64,000 nt of DNA. Origin: Morella rubra (lineage: Eukaryota > Streptophyta > Magnoliopsida > Fagales > Myricaceae). Of this stretch, positions 59,801 to 64,000 are shown in pieces. Below the pieces are notes generated by a model, which was not told the origin of the DNA, made no database searches, and was given only the letters and a program-made list of their open reading frames with translations. Both the position numbers and the translations under genes were made by a program. Positions within the stretch are counted from its first letter, which is position 1. Every line of letters begins with the position of its first letter. The stretch is from contig CM025850.1 of assembly GCA_003952965.2 (NCBI GenBank), forward strand, positions 23,058,997-23,122,996, given 5' to 3'.

Positions 59801-60270
59801 ACAGCACTCAAGTACTCCAATTGAAACCGTCTGAATTTCCTTCTTTATGACAAGTCTTCGTAAGGCGCCTTGCTCTGCGACTTTTATGTGGTTGTCTGAA
59901 GCTTAAAGCCGCTCTCACCATACTGACACCACGCCATGCTATAAAGTTGGTACCAACCAATTCTTGAAAAATCGTAAACACTTTCCAGACTAAGACCCTA
60001 ATTCCCTTCGGGGACATTCTCCAGAACCTCAACTATACTATTGGTCAGTAATTTGAAACTTACCTCTGAGCCAGAAGGCTGAAAGGCTTTTTAATGAAGG
60101 ACGCATTATCTTGATTCCATACGATTAGGGCTTAGAAGCAAGTTCACCATCAACATACAGCCTCATGTCAAAAGGAAAATCGAGCTGAATGGACTTCCTA
60201 CTCCATTCTGACAAGATTGATTTCACACCCTTGCCGCTGACGACCTGAAATGCTTTGCCTCAATAAATTT
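53825..60270 (-). mobile_element. L1-type LINE, decayed, with nested LTR
   Basis: On the minus strand the order is a presumed ORF1 (about 60260-58600), then endonuclease (about 58550-57600, with WCIGGDFDVTHVPSE near 58110) and reverse transcriptase (57260-54900). The last includes [20 protein letters not shown] near 56760-56710 and, after the insertion, FAFVVSNDTLILCE, where a FADDT-type catalytic box has become VSNDT. The zinc-finger domain follows (zf-RVT, PSRVSFFVWEAAHEKVLTID near 54370 and later CYLCRCDGESVDHVLLHC-like residues). A short A run on the minus strand (53831-53824) marks the 3' end. Multiple stops and frame breaks are present, and the catalytic change means it is inactive. The 5' end is approximate. 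Confidence 0.8.
55553..56693 (-). repeat. Solo LTR nested in the LINE reverse transcriptase
   Basis: LINE similarity breaks off near 56697 and resumes near 55548. Between them is a 1141-bp sequence that, read on the minus strand, starts TGTATTTAGTTGGCATATAA. It ends with ACCCCCTCTAGTTCGGGTG followed by TTTCA, the usual wording of a plant copia LTR end. No convincing target duplication was found, so the exact edges may shift by a few bases. It is a different family from the four solo LTRs above. Confidence 0.6.
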
Positions 60271-61070
60271 GTAAAAAAACTATTTAAGACTAACTATTAG
60301 ACTAACAATTGAAGTATTCGGTGCAAGCTACAGAAGAAGGAGAACATCCATGATTAGAGTACAAACTAACCCCAGTACAAAATATTTGGAAATATTTTTT
60401 GTATGTTCATTATTAACAATATGTTTTTGCAAGAAGTATTTGAACTATTATTTGTACATATTCAAAAAGTTTTGTAGTTGGAGATAAAAAGCTATAGATT
60501 ATTGGTTCTGTCGCAAGCTGCTACAAACTTTAGTCCTTTCGTGACCATTTAAATGGAAAATTTTAAACCTCAAGAATTATTTTGATGAGTTTTAAAGTTT
60601 ATAGACTATTTTGATTTTTGTGCAAACAAAATAGACCAAGTATTTATCCCATTTGATTTCATATATGAAAACAATTGGTTTTCTTGAACATAAAAATAAA
60701 AACGATCAGCCAATCTAGGCATAGATTTGATTAGGAAGAAAATGCGTAGATTAAAATTGACTAATAAATTAAATAGTCTAAAAGGGTGTTTGGCACCCAA
60801 AATTTTCACCCCTCAAATTTCTACACTTCAACAAAAGAATTTTTTAAAATTTCTCTCTCTCTTATCAAATCATTACTTTTTAGACTTTAAATATAAAAAA
60901 ATTAATTTTAATTGATTTTTTCTTCAATTTTTCACCAATTTTAATACTCTAAATATTCTACCGGGATGCCGAACACCACCCGAATATGCGTAGAAAAACA
61001 TAGAAGTAAAAAAATCCTCTATGAGAACTGAGAAGCCAAGAACAGATTCACCATCTTGATATTGGCAAGG
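60271..61070. other. Spacer left of the L2HGDH-like gene
   Basis: AT-rich sequence with one MITE (60784-60981) and no recognised gene. A stretch near 60560-60600 is an inverted match to sequence at 53778-53805 just beyond the other end of the LINE. Confidence 0.4.
60784..60981. mobile_element. PIF/Harbinger-like MITE (198 bp)
   Basis: GGGTGTTTGGCA at the left pairs imperfectly with GGGTGGTGTTCGGCA read inward at the right. The interior contains ATCAAATCATTACTTTTTAG, the inverse of wording in the MITE at 52010-52204, so the two are one family in opposite orientation. It lies 90 bases upstream of the L2HGDH-like first exon. No target duplication was confirmed. Confidence 0.55.
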
Positions 61071-61564
61071 ATGGCTGATCCAACGGGTGAGACCCAGGCT
61101 CCAGAGAAAGACAAGAAGATGCCGAAGCAAGCACTCGAGTGCCTGCTGAGAAACTCGAGGGGAATTCTACAATCATCGTCATCACAAGAATATGTATAAG
61201 ATGGAAGAATTTGAGCACGAAAGCCCACATAGAGGGCGCAAGGGAGAGGGCGACTGCGTGGTGATAGGGGCCGGTGTGGTAGTGACTAGCACTGGCCAGG
61301 GAGCTCGCTCTTAGAGGCAGGGAAGTCCTGGTTTCTGATTCCGCCCCCACCTTTGGTACTGGCACCAGCTTCTTGGAATAGCGAAGTCATACACGCCGGC
61401 ATCTACTACCCTCACCGTTATCTCAAGGTATCTCCTTTTCTCGTTACTAGCTCGTACAGTCAAAGTCAAACTTTAGCAATAATTGGAATTTCACTCTTGT
61501 TGTGTTTTCATAAAAGCCAACGGCGCTATAATTTCAATTGGTTTGTTCCGTAACTGGCCCTTTC

Positions 61565-61662
61565 GAGGGCAAATGGCCTGTAGCTCAAAAGTCAGGTCGT
61601 GGTTTGAGACTAATCGGTTGCGCTTATAACCTAGCCATCATCAGAAAAAAAAAAAAAAAAAG
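61565..61662 (+). mobile_element. Possible SINE with A-tail in L2HGDH intron 1
   Basis: GCCTGTAGCTCAAAAGTCAGG resembles a tRNA A-box region and GGTTTGAGACT, about 30 bases on, a B-box. An uninterrupted run of 17 A follows near 61646. The unit is only about 95 bases, so it may be truncated. No target duplication was found. Confidence 0.45.
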
Positions 61663-63644
61663 CAGGGCATGTAGAAATGTGTGATGAAATTTAAAGAGTT
61701 ATTTCGTGTGGTACTGCTAAGCAAACACTGATGCAGTCCAATGCGATATTGTGGATTTAGTTACATAGCTATTATGTGCTACGTAAATGAGGTTTTACAG
61801 CGAAGAATATGGAACAAGAAGTGGAGAAAATGTTGGTTTAAGTTCTTTATAATTCTTCGGCATTATGTTTGCCTTCCTAGAATAGCTCTTCCTTGGCCCA
61901 CGAGACAACTAAGTGAACTTGAGCAACCTTTTACTTTGTTTACATCTTTTTTTTCTTGAACTCTTAACATCTGCTATGAGAGCTCAACCTCAGATATCTT
62001 CATCATTGCTTACCCTAAGATTACTCAAAGGATAACAGAAACAATTTGGAGCAGACAGATTCTTGGACCATTTACAGTCCTATAGAGTTATCTTGCAACT
62101 CAACTAGTGAAAAAGGCCGGTTAAACACCAAAATAACCAATCAGATTGTGAGGATTCAATTAATTCACAGTCACAAAAACCGAAAATATCCTTATTCAAG
62201 TACCTGATATATTGTAGCTATATATGAAGGTTGTTGATGGCATGGTCTGACTTTCAAACAGCAGCATGTTGTTGACATGGGAATGTGACCTATGGACGGA
62301 TGGTTGAATCATTGTGACGTATAGATACAGAATGCAGTATTGGAAGTTATAATCATGAGATATCATTCACTGTTGACTATCTTGGCTTACTATTATTCTT
62401 AGGGCTGGCAAAGTCGGACTAATCCGCCATTAATTCTTGCTCTCGGGTCCAATATTTTGTGTTATTATTGTAGACTCAACTTTTAAAGTAAACATTCTTT
62501 TTCTAATGACATTATGGTAACCACGGAGTTTTTTTCTATTTTGGGTAATTAGTCAGTATATATATTCCCAAAGTTACTTTTACGATAAGTTTAGAACATA
62601 ATTAAATAGAAAAACAGAGCTTACATTCAGCCTCCAGGATTAAACCCATGTCTCTAAGTCTCTCCTGAGTAGATAAATGATTACTAATTGCTAACCCCAG
62701 GACAAAAGAATATTTGGAACCACACCTTTAGACCAGATTTGAGCATTTAACCTCTTCCTCTCTTTGATGAACTACATCCATTGCGCAGCTGATGGAGAAA
62801 ACTCTGTTAGTACTGAGGCTCCGTCTCACCTGATCAGGGCGAGAAGGAGAGGATTTGAAGTTAGTAGGGGTAGCCTCCCAGATACTTCTCCAAAATTGTT
62901 TCCTGTAATCCTCTGGCCAAGCCAGGTTGAGTCATCAATTTGTCTATTTTAAGCAAAAACAGAATCCATAGCTACTTCCCAGTTAGAATTACGTATTAAA
63001 GGCCCCAAAGCGTGCCAATTATCCCCCCCTGCCTCCACCATAAAAAGGTGGATCTTCCATCACCAATTGAGTGTCACAAAGCTTCCCCTGGTCAGTTAAT
63101 GTCTTAATTTCAGAATCTTCCTTCAAGACCACAAACACTCCCCCGGGTGCCCTAACATCCCAAAAGTTTCTACCTCTTGGCATGTTTGTCCTGGTACAGC
63201 TGGCCCACACAGACTGGTCCAAGCCATCCAATAAGTCATACAAAGGTTTCTTCAAGCCACTTTTGCACCTTCAGAACTAAGCATTCCACCTTTATAGAGC
63301 AAGGCTCTGAAATGATGTAATTTATTTGATTAATATGTTCAAAGCTTCTTGAAAGTGGCTGTCTAAGTCAGGCTTATTATTGCTTTGAACATTGATTGGG
63401 AACTGTTAGATTTATTCGTAAGATAGCTTGGATGTGTTTTAGAAGTCTTGTACTCTTTCCACTGAAAGGAAAAGGGAGAAAAAAACAGACTTTGTGGCTT
63501 AGTAGTCGTTATGGTCATTCTCTCTCCAACTTGTAAGATTTGGGGCATTTGATTATACTGAATTCATCCCTGTCACTAAAACTAAATAGGATATTAACTT
63601 TTTTTGTGTTGAATGTAGAATCTAACTTTGATTATTTTTTTCAG
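61663..63644 (+). other. L2HGDH-like intron 1 remainder
   Basis: The intron is 2.2 kb. Within it, the minus strand at 63255-63019 is an uninterrupted coding-like stretch (KKPLYDLLDGLDQSVWAS and FWDVRAPGGVFVVLKEDS), and similar composition extends to about 62765. It suggests an inserted coding fragment in antisense, of unknown family. The acceptor TTTTTTTCAG before 63645 is strong. Confidence 0.4.
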
Positions 63645-64000
63645 GCTATATTTTGTGTTAGAGGAAGAGAAATGCTGTACAAGTACTGCTCTGAACATGA
63701 CATTCCTCATAAACAAATTGGCAAGCTCATAGTTGCTACTGGAAGCTCGGAGGTTCCAAAGTTGAATGATTTAATGAATCGGGGAATTCAGAATGGGGTT
63801 GATGGCTTACGGATGATAGAGGGCTCTGAGGCCGAGAGAATGGAGCCTGAACTGCGATGTCTGAAAGCCTTAGTGAGCATAGAGGCTAAAGCTCGTGTGG
63901 TTTGGGAATTGGGTTGATTAGTCAATGCGGAGAATTCTCAAGGTGATGCTATCATAGTGGTTGTTGTTTTCCCGATTTCTTTACACGGAGTGTGGGAATA

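Larger units (their letters stand above)
61071..63872 (+). pseudogene. L2HGDH: L-2-hydroxyglutarate dehydrogenase (L2HGDH), 5' part with broken exon 1
   Basis: Exon 1 runs to the donor after 61427 and exon 2 is 63645-63872, with a GTGAGC donor; the gene continues past the window. The enzyme is a mitochondrial FAD-dependent oxidoreductase that converts L-2-hydroxyglutarate to 2-oxoglutarate. Exon 1 contains DCVVIGAGVV (the FAD-binding GxGxxG motif), LALARELALRGREVLVSDSA, PTFGTGTS and NSEVIHAGIYYP. Exon 2 reads AIFCVRGREMLYKYC, then IPHKQIGKLIVATGSSEVPK and GIQNGVDGLRM. These pieces follow the family order exactly, but exon 1 changes frame at least three times: before DCVV (one base lost), after GAGVV (one base gained) and at the TS-SWNS join (one base gained). 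No clean start codon is in frame. Exon 2 is open throughout. It is either a recent pseudogene or an assembly with indel errors. Confidence 0.75.

Overview
This is nuclear DNA from a eudicot plant, probably a woody perennial. The evidence is split plant genes with GT-AG introns (a TRM/DUF3741-type gene, a MYB-CC regulator and an L-2-hydroxyglutarate dehydrogenase gene), set in AT-rich DNA crowded with nested plant transposable elements. No organellar, bacterial or rRNA/tRNA gene cluster is visible.

Layout. 0-2.6 kb holds two short hAT-like non-autonomous elements and unexplained sequence. 2.6-5.9 kb (minus) is a three-exon gene for a short TRM/LONGIFOLIA-type microtubule-associated protein, with a tRNA-derived SINE in its second intron. 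8.0-13.4 kb (minus) is a six-exon PHL7-type MYB-CC transcription factor (295 aa by my splice model) with a 3.4-kb first intron. 14-20 kb is AT-rich, partly purine-skewed DNA without recognisable genes. 20.3-24 kb is an old Ty1/copia fossil split by a 1.16-kb solo LTR. 24-28 kb is decayed, partly LTR-like DNA. 28.8-29.3 kb is a broken GRF zinc-finger gene. 29.8-34.2 kb is LTR-derived DNA with a LINE RNase H scrap and the 3' end of a copia element.

34.5-40.9 kb is the most unusual part. It is a large DNA-transposon-like unit with a CACTA-type terminus at 40939. Two arms are packed with a semi-palindromic GTCCGGAC-like motif. Between or within the arms lie a remnant of the 'putative plant transposon protein' family (PF20167-like) and a second small coiled-coil reading frame. 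A solo LTR sits inside it. 41-45 kb holds foldback and MULE-type MITEs and LTR-like DNA. 44.8-46.1 kb is another solo LTR. 46.2-51.8 kb is a decayed hAT transposon with a recognisable transposase, itself carrying a solo LTR. 51.9-53.7 kb has nested MITEs. 53.8-60.3 kb (minus) is a nearly full-length but decayed L1-type LINE interrupted by an LTR. 61.1 kb to the right edge (plus) holds the first two exons of an L2HGDH-like gene whose first exon carries several single-base frame breaks.

How it fits together. The host genes do not form an operon or cluster. The window is mostly a layered insertion record: one family of about 1.2-1.3-kb solo LTRs, each with its own 5-bp target duplication, has landed in a copia element, the CACTA-like unit and a hAT element, plus once just beside the hAT. 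All calls come from reading the sequence; no database search was possible.
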